The notes under the pieces: generated by a model
What the model saw: the letters and a program-made list of their open reading frames with translations, nothing else
What the model was told of the DNA's origin: nothing
The model's database searches: none
Program-made: the position numbers and the translations under genes
In this document: positions 45,688 to 55,182 of the stretch, piece by piece
Position numbering within the stretch: position 1 is the stretch's first letter
How the letters are laid out: every line of letters starts with the position of its first letter
Assembly (NCBI RefSeq): GCF_004362665.1
Contig: NZ_SNXR01000013.1
Span: forward strand, 1 to 64,000
DNA from: Flavobacterium dankookense
Lineage (GTDB): Bacteria > Bacteroidota > Bacteroidia > Flavobacteriales > Flavobacteriaceae
Length of the DNA stretch: 64,000 bases
Direction: 5' to 3'

Positions 45688-46734
45688 ATGAAAAAGATTT
45701 TAATAACTGGAGGTGCAGGATTTATTGGTTCACATGTTGTTCGTCGATTTGTGAACAATTATCCAAATTATCAAATTTTCAATCTTGATGCGCTTACTTA
45801 TGCAGGTAATCTTGAGAATATAGCTGATATAGAAAACCATCCAAATTATACTTTTTTAAAAGCGGATATTACTGATGGTGAAACTATTATGGATTTGTTC
45901 AAAGAACATCAATTCGATGGTGTAATTCATCTTGCGGCCGAATCTCATGTTGATAGGTCAATCACCGATCCATTGGCATTTGTAAAAACAAATGTTATCG
46001 GAACCATGAATTTATTAAATGCTGCCAAAACCATTTGGAACGATAATAAAGAAAATAAACGATTTTATCACATTTCTACTGACGAAGTTTATGGAACTTT
46101 AGGCGCTACGGGTTTGTTTAGTGAAACCACAGCTTACGATCCCAATTCACCTTATTCAGCTTCAAAAGCAAGTTCAGACCATTTTGTTCGCGCTTATGGT
46201 GAAACTTATGGTTTGCCTTATGTGATAACAAATTGTTCCAACAATTATGGACCAAATCATTTCCCGGAAAAATTAATTCCACTTTTTATAAATAATATCA
46301 TCACTAATAAGCCTTTACCAGTTTATGGCGATGGAAAATATACTCGTGATTGGCTTTATGTAATTGATCATGCTGTAGCTATTGATTTAGTTTTTCATGA
46401 AGGAAAAAATCATGAAACCTACAATATTGGTGGTTTCAACGAATGGCAAAATATTGATTTAGTAAATTTACTTTGCCAAAAAATGGATGAAAAACTAGGA
46501 AGAGTTTCTGGTGAATCTGAAAAATTAATCACTTACGTAAAAGATAGACCAGGACACGATTTGCGATATGCGATCGATGCTTCAAAAATAAAAAAAGAAT
46601 TAGGTTGGAAACCATCAGTAACTTTTGAAGAAGGATTATCACAAACTATAGACTGGTATTTGAACAACGACGATTGGTTAAAAAATGTAACTTCTGGTGA
46701 GTATAAGAAATATTACGAAAAGCAATATTCATAA
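45688..46734 (+). CDS. rfbB: dTDP-glucose 4,6-dehydratase
   Basis: A 348-residue SDR. Seen: [46 protein letters not shown], catalytic STDEVYGTLG (Thr-Asp-Glu), PYSASKASSDHFVRAY (Tyr-x3-Lys), CSNNYGPNHFPEKLIPL, YGDGKYTRDWLYV. It makes dTDP-4-keto-6-deoxyglucose, precursor of rhamnose and other 6-deoxy sugars. The partner genes rfbA, rfbC and rfbD are not in the window and may lie past the right edge or elsewhere. Starts 3 bases after the dehydrogenase stop. Confidence 0.94.
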   Translation: MKKILITGGAGFIGSHVVRRFVNNYPNYQIFNLDALTYAGNLENIADIENHPNYTFLKADITDGETIMDLFKEHQFDGVIHLAAESHVDRSITDPLAFVKTNVIGTMNLLNAAKTIWNDNKENKRFYHISTDEVYGTLGATGLFSETTAYDPNSPYSASKASSDHFVRAYGETYGLPYVITNCSNNYGPNHFPEKLIPLFINNIITNKPLPVYGDGKYTRDWLYVIDHAVAIDLVFHEGKNHETYNIGGFNEWQNIDLVNLLCQKMDEKLGRVSGESEKLITYVKDRPGHDLRYAIDASKIKKELGWKPSVTFEEGLSQTIDWYLNNDDWLKNVTSGEYKKYYEKQYS

Positions 46735-46746
46735 ACTGCTAAATAA

Positions 46747-48252
46747 ATGAGCCAACTTAAAAAAGGTGCGCTATTATCCTATGTTACCATACTATTAACC
46801 AATGGAATAGGATTAGTATTGACACCTTTTATGATTCATAAATTAGGTGATTCAGAATATGGTCTTTATACACTTATTGGTTCACTAATTGGATATATCA
46901 GTGTATTAGATTTTGGTTTAAATAATGCAATTATTCGATTTGTATCTAGATTTAGAGCATTAGAAGACAAAAAAGGCGAAGAAAATTTCCTAGCTACAAC
47001 CATGATTATTTATGCTTTTATAGCTTCTTTAATAATAATTATTGGTATCGCATTATACTTCAATATTGAATCAGTTTTTGAAAAGTTAAGCCCAACCGAA
47101 ATTGGAAAGGCTAAAGTGATGTTTGCAATTCTAATTTTTAATTTAGCAATAACACTTCCCGGTGGCGCATTTGCAGCAATATCAAGCGCATATGAGCAAT
47201 TTGTTTTTCCCCGAATGTTAAATATTGTTAAGTATATCGTTAGGTCATTACTACTAGTTTCTATCTTGATTTATGGAGGAGATTCTATTTCAATTGTTAT
47301 TCTAGATACAATTGTCAACCTTTTAGTAATAGCTATTAATGCGTATTTTGTTTTTAAAAAATTAAATGTTACTATAAAATTGCACAAACTTGAGTCTATA
47401 TTAATCAAAGAAATATTTAAGTATTCCTTTTGGATATTCTTATTTGCAATGGTTGGTCAGTTTCAATGGCAATCTGGACAAGTGATTTTAGGAATGATTT
47501 CTGGAACAACAGCCGTTGCCATTTATGGAGTTGGAATAATGCTTGGAACATACTATGGCGCTTTTTCGACTGCAATTTCTGGAGTTTTTTTACCAAGAGC
47601 AACAAAAATGACTGTTCAAAACGCAACCAATGATGAAATGACTGATATGATGATAAGAATTGGACGTTTTTCTTTTATAACCTTATTATTAATTCTTGGA
47701 GGATTTATATTGTATGGACAGCAATTTATTCTGTTATGGGTTGGAAAAACATATCAAAATTCATGGATAATTGCATTAATAATTATGGTTTCATATACAT
47801 TACCATTAGTACAATCTTTTGCTAATTCAATTTTAGAATCTAAAAATTTATTTTCCTTTAAAGCAAAAACGTATATAACTTTAATTGTTTTAGGAACAAT
47901 TTTAGGTTTTTTTCTTTCAAAAAAATTCGGAAGTTTAGGTTTAATTACTGGAACAACTTCAGGATGGATTTTAAGCCAAATCATTATGAATTTTTATTAT
48001 AAAAATGTATTACAACTCAATGTTTTTCGTTTTTTTAAAGAATTAGCAAATAAACTTGTACCAACATTTTTATTAATTTTAATTCTTGGTTGGCTTCTTA
48101 ATTTTTTACCTGGAAATAATTGGTTTAATTTGGTAGTAAAAATATCAATATTCGTATCTATTTTTTCACTTTTGATGTTTAGATTTGGAATGAATCAAGA
48201 GGAAAGACAAACTATAAATTCTATGTTACCTAAATTTCTTAAATCAAAATAG
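46747..48252 (+). CDS. Wzx-type oligosaccharide flippase
   Basis: A 501-residue protein with about 12-14 membrane helices of the polysaccharide biosynthesis/MATE-like fold: LLSYVTILLTNGIGLVLTPFMIHKLGDSEYGLYTLIGS at the N-terminus (two parts, helix 1-2), LDFGLNNAIIRFVSRFRA, and WQSGQVILGMISGTTAVAIYGVG in the middle. It should flip the lipid-linked repeat unit to the periplasm for polymerisation by the Wzy candidate at 57528. No signal sequence; 12 bases from rfbB and 2 bases to the next gene, so it is within the operon. Confidence 0.88.
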   Translation: MSQLKKGALLSYVTILLTNGIGLVLTPFMIHKLGDSEYGLYTLIGSLIGYISVLDFGLNNAIIRFVSRFRALEDKKGEENFLATTMIIYAFIASLIIIIGIALYFNIESVFEKLSPTEIGKAKVMFAILIFNLAITLPGGAFAAISSAYEQFVFPRMLNIVKYIVRSLLLVSILIYGGDSISIVILDTIVNLLVIAINAYFVFKKLNVTIKLHKLESILIKEIFKYSFWIFLFAMVGQFQWQSGQVILGMISGTTAVAIYGVGIMLGTYYGAFSTAISGVFLPRATKMTVQNATNDEMTDMMIRIGRFSFITLLLILGGFILYGQQFILLWVGKTYQNSWIIALIIMVSYTLPLVQSFANSILESKNLFSFKAKTYITLIVLGTILGFFLSKKFGSLGLITGTTSGWILSQIIMNFYYKNVLQLNVFRFFKELANKLVPTFLLILILGWLLNFLPGNNWFNLVVKISIFVSIFSLLMFRFGMNQEERQTINSMLPKFLKSK

Positions 48253-48254
48253 TC

Positions 48255-49532
48255 ATGCTCAAATTAGATAATTTATCCTATTCTGAGAAAGGAAAGAAGT
48301 TGACTTTCGGATATTCTTATGATACTTCTTTAGCAAAGTATTTTAATAAAAAAGAACTTTACTATGTTTATTATCAGGAGGATATTTCAAGTATTCCGAA
48401 TAGTATTAATACAATTCCATTTTTAGCGAGTGTGATGCCAATAGCATGGTTTGTTGGTTTTGATGTTTATGTTGACGAATTAGACGAAACATTTTATAAT
48501 TCACTTCATGAATTAAAAAAAGAGTTTGCTATTCATTTTCCACAGATAAAAAATGACACAAAACTTCATGTTAAAAAATTAGTTGCCAACACATTTGATA
48601 AAGACAATTATGGTCTTCTTTTTAGTGGTGGTTTAGATGCATTTGAATCGCTAACAAGAAATATTGAAAAGAAACCATTTTTAATATCAATTCACGGAGC
48701 AGATATTGAAATTAAAGATGAAAAGCGTTGGAATGATTTTAAAACATTCAATCTCGAAGAAGAAATTATCGAAGAAGAAAGAGTTTGTTATGTTGAGTCT
48801 AATCTAAGAACATTTTATACGTATGAAGTTGATTTATTAGTTGGTTTAGGTTGGTGGGGAAAAATTCAACATGGTATGGCTTTGTTGAGTTTGATTGCGC
48901 CATTAAGTTACATTCATGGAATAACAACTACATTAATTGCCTCTTCCAATACTGGTGAAGTTAATTTTGGTTGGGGTTCAACATCAGAAACAGATGAAAA
49001 AGTAAAATGGGCTAATCAAAAAGTCATCCACGATGGATTTCATTTGAGAAGAACTGAGAAGATTGAAAACATTGTTGCTTTTGCAAAAAAAACAGGATAT
49101 CGAGTAAAACTCAGAGTTTGTTATTCGGAACTTCGAGAAGGATACAATTGTAGCCGATGTCCAAAATGTCAGCGAACAATGCTAGGTTTCATTCTTGAAG
49201 GTCAAAATCCAAATGACTATGGTTTTGAAGTTTCAAATGATTTTTATAAACTCATTTTGAAGAATTTTGATAAGAATGCTGTAATGTCTGTTGGAGTAAA
49301 ATATGAGTGGCAATGCCTACAAGATAAAGCGAAAGTTATTTCCAAACCTTACATTATTAAAGATGAAAATTCAGAGTTAGAATATTTCAATACCTTTGTC
49401 AACCTAAATTTAGATGAAATAGTTAACAAGAATCAAGAAAAAGTACAAAAACAAAACGAGCTTAAATTTAAAATCATCAATAAGTTCCCTAAGTTGTTTC
49501 AATTATATCTAGATTTAAGAAGAAAATTATAA
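48255..49532 (+). CDS. QueC-like PP-loop ATP pyrophosphatase-fold protein in the polysaccharide locus
   Basis: A 425-residue soluble protein not matching any standard polysaccharide enzyme. It has a PP-loop (YGLLFSGGLDAFESL, SGGLD at 124-128), as in enzymes that adenylate a carboxylate or tRNA base. Near residues 289-312 four cysteines (289, 299, 302, 305) sit in CYSELREGYNCSRCPKCQR followed by TMLGF, close to the zinc site and CxxC-x-R-x-x-GF end of QueC (7-cyano-7-deazaguanine synthase). The N-terminal 110 residues are unfamiliar and the C-terminus ends in a coiled/basic segment. Two bases after the flippase and 13 before the pyruvyl transferase, so clearly in the operon. A role in adenylating or amidating a carboxyl sugar is a guess. 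Confidence 0.6.
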   Translation: MLKLDNLSYSEKGKKLTFGYSYDTSLAKYFNKKELYYVYYQEDISSIPNSINTIPFLASVMPIAWFVGFDVYVDELDETFYNSLHELKKEFAIHFPQIKNDTKLHVKKLVANTFDKDNYGLLFSGGLDAFESLTRNIEKKPFLISIHGADIEIKDEKRWNDFKTFNLEEEIIEEERVCYVESNLRTFYTYEVDLLVGLGWWGKIQHGMALLSLIAPLSYIHGITTTLIASSNTGEVNFGWGSTSETDEKVKWANQKVIHDGFHLRRTEKIENIVAFAKKTGYRVKLRVCYSELREGYNCSRCPKCQRTMLGFILEGQNPNDYGFEVSNDFYKLILKNFDKNAVMSVGVKYEWQCLQDKAKVISKPYIIKDENSELEYFNTFVNLNLDEIVNKNQEKVQKQNELKFKIINKFPKLFQLYLDLRRKL

Positions 49533-49545
49533 AAATTTCAAACGC

Positions 49546-50520
49546 ATGAAATACGGTATTTTTACATACGAAGAAAATAAAAAATCATTCAATGTTGGTG
49601 ATAATGTGCAAAGTTTAGCAGCAAAACAATATCTACCTCAGTTGGATACTTATATAAATAGAGAACATCTTGCTGATTATCACGGTGAAAAAATGAAAGT
49701 GATAATGAATGGTTGGTTCACTCACAATTATAACAATTGGGTTCCATCCGAAGATATTGAACCGTTTTTTGTTTCTTTTCACGTAAACAATACTGCAGCA
49801 CCAGGCATGTTAAACGATAAAGGAATTGCTTATCTAAAAAAACACGAACCAATTGGATGTCGCGACCAGTTTACGGCAGATTTGCTAAAATCGAAAGGTA
49901 TTGATGCTTATTTTTCTGGATGTTTAACTTTAACATTAGATACCTACAAGGTTGATGATTCTTTGCGTGGTGATGATATATATATCGTTGATCCGTTATA
50001 CAGTTATCCAACATGGGAAAAAGTGACTTATGATTGGAAACATTTTTTGAGAAGTATCCAAAATGGAACTATTTTCAAACTAGGTGAAAGAAAAAAGCAT
50101 GTTAGTAATTTTATAGACGCAGACTTATTAAAATCAGCTAAATATATCAATCAACAACCACCATCAAACACTTATTCTGATGATCAAAAATTTGCCATGG
50201 CTGAAGATATTTTAAATCAATATGCCAAAGCAAAACTGGTAATCACTTCCCGTATTCATTGTGCTTTACCTTGTTTAGCAATGGGAACACCAGTTATTTT
50301 TGTTAACGGATTTGACAGTTTTGTAGACTCATGCCGTTTTGATGGAATTTTAGATTTATTTAATCGAGTTGATGTGAATACAAAAACAGGAGAGTTTACT
50401 GCTAATTTTCCTTTAGATGGAAAAATTTCTAAAAATACTATTGTTAAAAATTTAGGAAAACACCATGCATTAGCAGAACCAATGAAAGAAAAATGCCGAG
50501 CATTTATTAATAAAAAATAG
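49546..50520 (+). CDS. Polysaccharide pyruvyl transferase family protein
   Basis: A 324-residue GT-B-like protein of the CsaB/PS_pyruv_trans family: FNVGDNVQSLAAKQYLPQLD near the start, VNNTAAPG, GCRDQFTADLLKSKGIDAYFSGCLTLTL, VITSRIHCALPCLAMGTPVIFVN. These enzymes use phosphoenolpyruvate to place a ketal pyruvyl group on a sugar, adding negative charge; some relatives are glycosyltransferases. The Arg-x-His motif and the C-terminal helix are present. It follows the QueC-like gene by 13 bases, so the two may act on the same residue. Confidence 0.85.
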   Translation: MKYGIFTYEENKKSFNVGDNVQSLAAKQYLPQLDTYINREHLADYHGEKMKVIMNGWFTHNYNNWVPSEDIEPFFVSFHVNNTAAPGMLNDKGIAYLKKHEPIGCRDQFTADLLKSKGIDAYFSGCLTLTLDTYKVDDSLRGDDIYIVDPLYSYPTWEKVTYDWKHFLRSIQNGTIFKLGERKKHVSNFIDADLLKSAKYINQQPPSNTYSDDQKFAMAEDILNQYAKAKLVITSRIHCALPCLAMGTPVIFVNGFDSFVDSCRFDGILDLFNRVDVNTKTGEFTANFPLDGKISKNTIVKNLGKHHALAEPMKEKCRAFINKK

Positions 50521-50540
50521 TTTTTATTCAAAAGCAAGTA

Positions 50541-51305
50541 ATGATACCAAAAATAATACACTACTGTTGGCTTAGCGGAGATAAATATCCAGATAGTATT
50601 GAAAAATGTATAACTACTTGGAAAGAAAAACTTCCAGATTATGAGTTTATACTTTGGGATACAGCTAAGTTCAATCTTGAAGATTCACTTTGGGTCAAAC
50701 AAGCCTTTGAAACCAAAAAGTATGCTTTTGCAGCTGATTACATTCGTCTTTATGCAGTCTATAATTATGGCGGAATTTATATGGATACTGATGTTGAAGT
50801 GGTAAAAAGCTTTAATGATTTATTAGAATTACCCTATTTTATTGGAACTGAAGGTGGAGGAATTGTTGAAGCTGGAGTTTTTGGAGCTGAACTAAAAACA
50901 CAATGGGTTGGTGAATGTCTCGAATATTATAAAAATAGAGAATTCATAAAATCAGATACGACATTAGACATCCGAACGTTGCCAAGTATAATGATGGAGC
51001 AAATAGGAAAAACTAAAGTTGTAACTGAAATGAGCACAGATGAAAAGATATCATATTCATCAGATAGTTCTAAATTGATGATGTTTCCAGTTGATTATTT
51101 TTGCGCAAAAAATCAAGGAACAGGAATTGTTACTGTCACAAAAAACACCTACACCATCCATCATTTTGCAATGTCTTGGATTTCTAAAAAAACTACATTT
51201 CTACCCAATATCAAACGAAGTTTGATGAAAGTTTTTGGAGTGAATACGATTAATAAAATTATTGAAATTTTAAAACTTAGAGAAATTAAGAAAAAATTGT
51301 CATGA
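50541..51305 (+). CDS. GT32 family glycosyltransferase
   Basis: A 254-residue protein with the GT32/OCH1 pattern: IPKIIHYCWLSGDKYPDSI at the N-terminus, KYAFAADYIRLYAVYNYGGIYMDTDVEV (DxD metal-binding motif TDTD-like at YMDTDVE), and a C-terminal basic tail. Such retaining, GT-A-fold enzymes add hexoses or GlcNAc-type sugars to capsule repeat units. Cytoplasmic, no membrane helix. Its ATGA overlaps the next gene by 4 bases. Donor and acceptor unknown. Confidence 0.88.
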   Translation: MIPKIIHYCWLSGDKYPDSIEKCITTWKEKLPDYEFILWDTAKFNLEDSLWVKQAFETKKYAFAADYIRLYAVYNYGGIYMDTDVEVVKSFNDLLELPYFIGTEGGGIVEAGVFGAELKTQWVGECLEYYKNREFIKSDTTLDIRTLPSIMMEQIGKTKVVTEMSTDEKISYSSDSSKLMMFPVDYFCAKNQGTGIVTVTKNTYTIHHFAMSWISKKTTFLPNIKRSLMKVFGVNTINKIIEILKLREIKKKLS

Positions 51306-52504
51306 AAAAAATTTTACTAATTATGCCTTATGGAAGTGTTGGTGGAATGGAAAGATTGGCACTCAACTTTTACAACCATTATTCCAAACAAAATTATGAA
51401 GTCAAAGCTTTAAAAATAATTAGGCTAAAGGATGATATAATTAGTTTTGGAAATGATGAAATTGCTTTATCCGAGATTGACTTTTCAGAAATGTCTTCTT
51501 CCCAACGATTAAAGTTTTACTTCAAAGCGCCAATGATGATTCGTAAAATCATCAAAGAAAATCAGATTACGCATTCAATTTCTTTTGGTGATATGGCTAA
51601 CTTTTTCTCTTCATTGTCTTTTACAAATGAACACAAAGTAGCAAGTATTCACGCACTCAAGAGTGTTGAATTAATTAACAAAAGTTTTTTTAATACAATT
51701 TCAAAAATCTCCTATAAATCCACTTACTATTTTTTTGATAAAGTAGTTTGTATCAGTGACGCTATCAAGAAAGATTTAATTGAAAATTGCGGTTTTGCTT
51801 TCAAACAAAAATTAAAAGTAATCTATAATCCGCACGACATAGAAAATATAGAATTTTTGTCTAATATTCCTATTGATTCAGAAGATGAAAAACAATTATT
51901 TAATAACGATGTAATAGTATTTTTAGGTAGATTTTCTTTTCAAAAATCGCCTTGGCATTTGATAAAAGCATTTAGTTTAATAGAAAAAAAACATCAAAAT
52001 TTGAAGCTAGTTTTCATTGGAGATGGAGATTCAAATGTTGAAAGCTACCTGCAAGATTTAATTTTAAAGTTAAAAATATCGGATAAAGTTTTTTTCTTAG
52101 GAAGAAAATCAAATCCATATCAATATTTAAAAAAATCAAAAATACTTGCATTGAGTTCAAATTATGAAGGAACACCGAACGTTATAGTTGAATCAATTGC
52201 TTGTGAAGTTCCTGTTGTTTCTTCTAATTGTACAGATGGTATTATTGAGTTGATGAGTCTAGGGGAAATGAAAAAAACAGATAATCTTCTCGAAACAGAA
52301 AGCGGATTTATCACACCAAATTTCTTTAAAGGAGTTTTAGCAATTCCAAATAACGATGAAATTACAAGTGAGGAAAAAGATTTTGCTCATGCATTAGAAT
52401 TAATTTTATCAGATGAAAAGTATAAGCAGAAATTGCTTCTCAATAAAATTGAACTTCTCTCAAAGTTTGATTTAAAAATAGTTACGAAAGCTTATTTGGA
52501 TTGA
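51302..52504 (+). CDS. GT4 family glycosyltransferase
   Basis: A 400-residue GT-B enzyme: MPYGSVGGMERLALNFYNH at the start, KVIYNPHDIENI, FLGRFSFQKSPWHLIKAF, LVFIGDGDSN, VFFLGRKSNPYQYLKKSKILALSS and NVIVESIACEVPVVSSNC (the EX7E region with Glu in EGTPNVIVE). It shares an ATGA overlap with the GT32 gene. The last gene of the first part of the locus; an LRR gene with its own promoter comes next. Donor and acceptor cannot be named. Confidence 0.9.
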   Translation: MKKILLIMPYGSVGGMERLALNFYNHYSKQNYEVKALKIIRLKDDIISFGNDEIALSEIDFSEMSSSQRLKFYFKAPMMIRKIIKENQITHSISFGDMANFFSSLSFTNEHKVASIHALKSVELINKSFFNTISKISYKSTYYFFDKVVCISDAIKKDLIENCGFAFKQKLKVIYNPHDIENIEFLSNIPIDSEDEKQLFNNDVIVFLGRFSFQKSPWHLIKAFSLIEKKHQNLKLVFIGDGDSNVESYLQDLILKLKISDKVFFLGRKSNPYQYLKKSKILALSSNYEGTPNVIVESIACEVPVVSSNCTDGIIELMSLGEMKKTDNLLETESGFITPNFFKGVLAIPNNDEITSEEKDFAHALELILSDEKYKQKLLLNKIELLSKFDLKIVTKAYLD

Positions 52505-52533
52505 ACATAGGTTAAGATATTATTTTTATTATT

Positions 52534-52541
52534 TATATTTG
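52534..52541 (+). promoter_or_regulatory. -7 element of the third LRR gene
   Basis: TATATTTG, 26 bases before the ATG at 52568. No TTG at -33. It gives the LRR gene separate transcription from the flanking polysaccharide genes. Confidence 0.5.
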
Positions 52542-52567
52542 AGGAAAATCCCCTGAAATCTATTCCT

Positions 52568-55078
52568 ATGAAACAATTTTATTCTTTTAGTTTATTTTTT
52601 TTAATGATAAACTTAAACGCTCAAATTATAAACATTCCTGACTTAAATTTTAAAAATAAACTGTTATCTTCAAATCCGACTAATTATATTGTTTTTAATT
52701 CTAATGGATACCCAATTTCAATTGATGCGAATGGAAATAATGAGATTGAGGTATCTGAAGCGTTGCTTGTTGGTGAAATTAATGTTAGTAATTCTGCGAT
52801 TCAATCATTGGACGGAATTTCAAACTTTGAAAATTTAAAAAGCTTACTTTGTGCAAACAATTCAATTACTTCATTAGATTTAACAGCGAATGTTGCTTTA
52901 AATGTTTTAAATTGTAATTATAATCAAATTAATTCAATTTTAATCAATCAGCCCAGCAATATCAGGAGTTTTGAGGCAAGGAATAATGCTTTAACTACTT
53001 TTGATTATTCTTTTTTCCTAATCAATAGAATTGACATTCAGTATAATCAAATCACAACAATTTCATTAGATATTCAGAATTATATTGCAGAAGGCATTAT
53101 TGGATTTTATTGTAACAACAACCAGTTATCATCTATAAATGTTTCAGCACTGCTTCCAATTTTTATACAAGAATTTAACTGTAGTTACAACAATCTTACA
53201 TCTTTAGATGCTGAGAGTTTTGATGTATCAGAACTTTTTAATTTTAATTGTTCTCACAATCAGTTAACTTCACTAGGTGTATTAAATTTTGTTGGTGGAG
53301 ATTTTGACTGTAGTTATAATCAATTAACAGAGCTTATATTTCCTAATACATGTTTGTGGAAAGTTAGATGTAATAATAATTTGTTAACAAATTTTTCTCT
53401 TCCACCAGTAACAACAAATAATTGTATTTCTATGTTAAGTTTAAGTGACAATTTATTAACTTCTATTGATTTAAGTTCGATTGGGTCTGGAATTGTTGAA
53501 GTGTTTTGCTATAATAATCCAAATTTAACAAATCTAAATTTAAAAAATGGCATAGGAACAACTTATTTATTAATTACAGATAATCTATTTTTATATAATT
53601 TGCCAAACTTAGAATATGTTTGTGCCAACGAAAATGAAGTAACTTTAGTTCAAGAATATCTTTTAGAAAGAGGCTTTACAACTAGTGTTGTAAACTCTTA
53701 TTGTAGTTTTGTTCCGGGTGGCGTTTTTTATACTATCAATGGAAATTCACGTGTTGATTTGAATGATAATGGTTGCGATAGTAACGATACTGTAGTTCAA
53801 AATCTAAAACTGAACATTACAAATGGTACTGCTTCAACAACTATTATTCCAAATGCAACAGGAAATTATTCTATACCAGTACAACAAGATTCGCATACTA
53901 TAACACCAGTTTTTGAAATCCCATCTTATTTTACTGTATCACCGGCATCAATTACGGTTTCTTTTCCTGCACAAACAAGTCCTTTTGTTCAAAATTTCTG
54001 TGCTTCTTTTAATGGTTCTCATCCCGATTTAGAAGTTATTGTTATTCCACTAACAATCCAAAGACCAGGTTTTGATGCACTTTATAAAATTACATATAAA
54101 AATAAAGGAACTGTTGCCTTAACAGGTTCTGTAAATTTTCAATACCAAAACGATTTTCAGGAATTTGTTTCATCTATTCCTGGTGTTTCATCACAAAATA
54201 CAACTACTTTGAGTTGGGATTTTGTTTCTTTAGCGCCATTTGAAAGCAAAGAAATTTATGTAACATTTAATTTGAATGCACCAACCGATAATCCACCGTT
54301 AGAAAGTGGTTCTATTTTGAATTATACCGCTTCAATTATAGGAAATCTAGAAGACGAAACACCATCAGACAATACTTTTGTTTTCAATCAAGAAGTGGTA
54401 AACTCATTTGATCCAAACGACAAAAGATGCCTTGAAGGAAATACAATTCCTTTAAACAAAGTTGGCGATTATGTTCATTACATGATTCGATTTGAAAATA
54501 CTGGTACGGCAAACGCTCAAAATGTAGTTGTAGTAGATAATTTGGATGTTTCAAAGTTTGATGTTAGCAGTTTTCAAGCACTTAATAGTAGTCATCCATT
54601 TGTAACAAAAATTTCAAATTCGAATAAAGTGGAATTTATTTTTGAAAATATTAATCTTCCTTTTGATGATGCTTCAAACGATGGTTATATAGTTTTTAAA
54701 ATTAAAACAAAAAATAATTTACAACTAAATGATACTTTTAGCAACACGGCAAGTATTTATTTTGATTATAATTTCCCTATCGTTACTGAACCCGCAATTA
54801 CAGTTGTTTCGCAAGCATTAGGATTAGTGGAAGTAGATGGAGTTTTTGTTTCAATTGTACCAAACCCAACACAAGATGTGCTAACTATCACAACTAAAAA
54901 CGAAATAAGTTCGGTTATGATTTTTGATACTAACGGAAGAATTATACAAACTAAAATACAAAACAACGAGCTAGAAACCCAACTTGATTTAACTTCATAC
55001 CAACAGGGCGTTTATTATGTCAAAGTAATTACAAAAGAAGGATTTGGGATTAAAAAAATTGTAAAAAACAATAAATAA
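52568..55078 (+). CDS. Leucine-rich-repeat surface protein with T9SS type A sorting domain (paralog 3)
   Basis: An 836-residue relative of the two LRR genes at 18.6-23.8 kb: signal peptide (cut near NAQ-II), NIPDLNFKNKLL, DANGNNEIEVSEAL, LRR units with NxQLTSL/NxLTS turns (about 75-365), GNSRVDLNDNGCDSNDT, DUF7619-like region (FDPNDKRCLEGNT, VHYMIRFENTGTANAQNV, ASIYFDYNFPIV) and a T9SS tail (IVPNPTQDVLTI, IFDTNGRII, GVYYVKV). Its tail differs from those of paralogs 1 and 2. It sits in the middle of the polysaccharide locus with its own -7 element and terminator. A role in holding or sensing the polysaccharide is attractive but unproven. Confidence 0.9.
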   Translation: MKQFYSFSLFFLMINLNAQIINIPDLNFKNKLLSSNPTNYIVFNSNGYPISIDANGNNEIEVSEALLVGEINVSNSAIQSLDGISNFENLKSLLCANNSITSLDLTANVALNVLNCNYNQINSILINQPSNIRSFEARNNALTTFDYSFFLINRIDIQYNQITTISLDIQNYIAEGIIGFYCNNNQLSSINVSALLPIFIQEFNCSYNNLTSLDAESFDVSELFNFNCSHNQLTSLGVLNFVGGDFDCSYNQLTELIFPNTCLWKVRCNNNLLTNFSLPPVTTNNCISMLSLSDNLLTSIDLSSIGSGIVEVFCYNNPNLTNLNLKNGIGTTYLLITDNLFLYNLPNLEYVCANENEVTLVQEYLLERGFTTSVVNSYCSFVPGGVFYTINGNSRVDLNDNGCDSNDTVVQNLKLNITNGTASTTIIPNATGNYSIPVQQDSHTITPVFEIPSYFTVSPASITVSFPAQTSPFVQNFCASFNGSHPDLEVIVIPLTIQRPGFDALYKITYKNKGTVALTGSVNFQYQNDFQEFVSSIPGVSSQNTTTLSWDFVSLAPFESKEIYVTFNLNAPTDNPPLESGSILNYTASIIGNLEDETPSDNTFVFNQEVVNSFDPNDKRCLEGNTIPLNKVGDYVHYMIRFENTGTANAQNVVVVDNLDVSKFDVSSFQALNSSHPFVTKISNSNKVEFIFENINLPFDDASNDGYIVFKIKTKNNLQLNDTFSNTASIYFDYNFPIVTEPAITVVSQALGLVEVDGVFVSIVPNPTQDVLTITTKNEISSVMIFDTNGRIIQTKIQNNELETQLDLTSYQQGVYYVKVITKEGFGIKKIVKNNK

Positions 55079-55100
55079 AAGAATTAATTTTCTAGTTTTC

Positions 55101-55136
55101 AAAAGGATGTTATGACCAATAAACATCCTTTTTTTA
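55101..55136 (+). terminator. Terminator after the third LRR gene
   Basis: A perfect 11-bp stem (55101-55111 with 55122-55132), 10-base loop and T tail, 22 bases after the stop. Confidence 0.88.
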
Positions 55137-55157
55137 TGGTAAGTTTATAAAAAGAAA

Positions 55158-55165
55158 TATATTTG
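55158..55165 (+). promoter_or_regulatory. -7 element of the second exopolysaccharide transcript
   Basis: TATATTTG, 17 bases before the MBOAT ATG at 55183. No clear -33 TTG. Confidence 0.55.
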
Positions 55166-55182
55166 CTTCAAATAGATATAAA

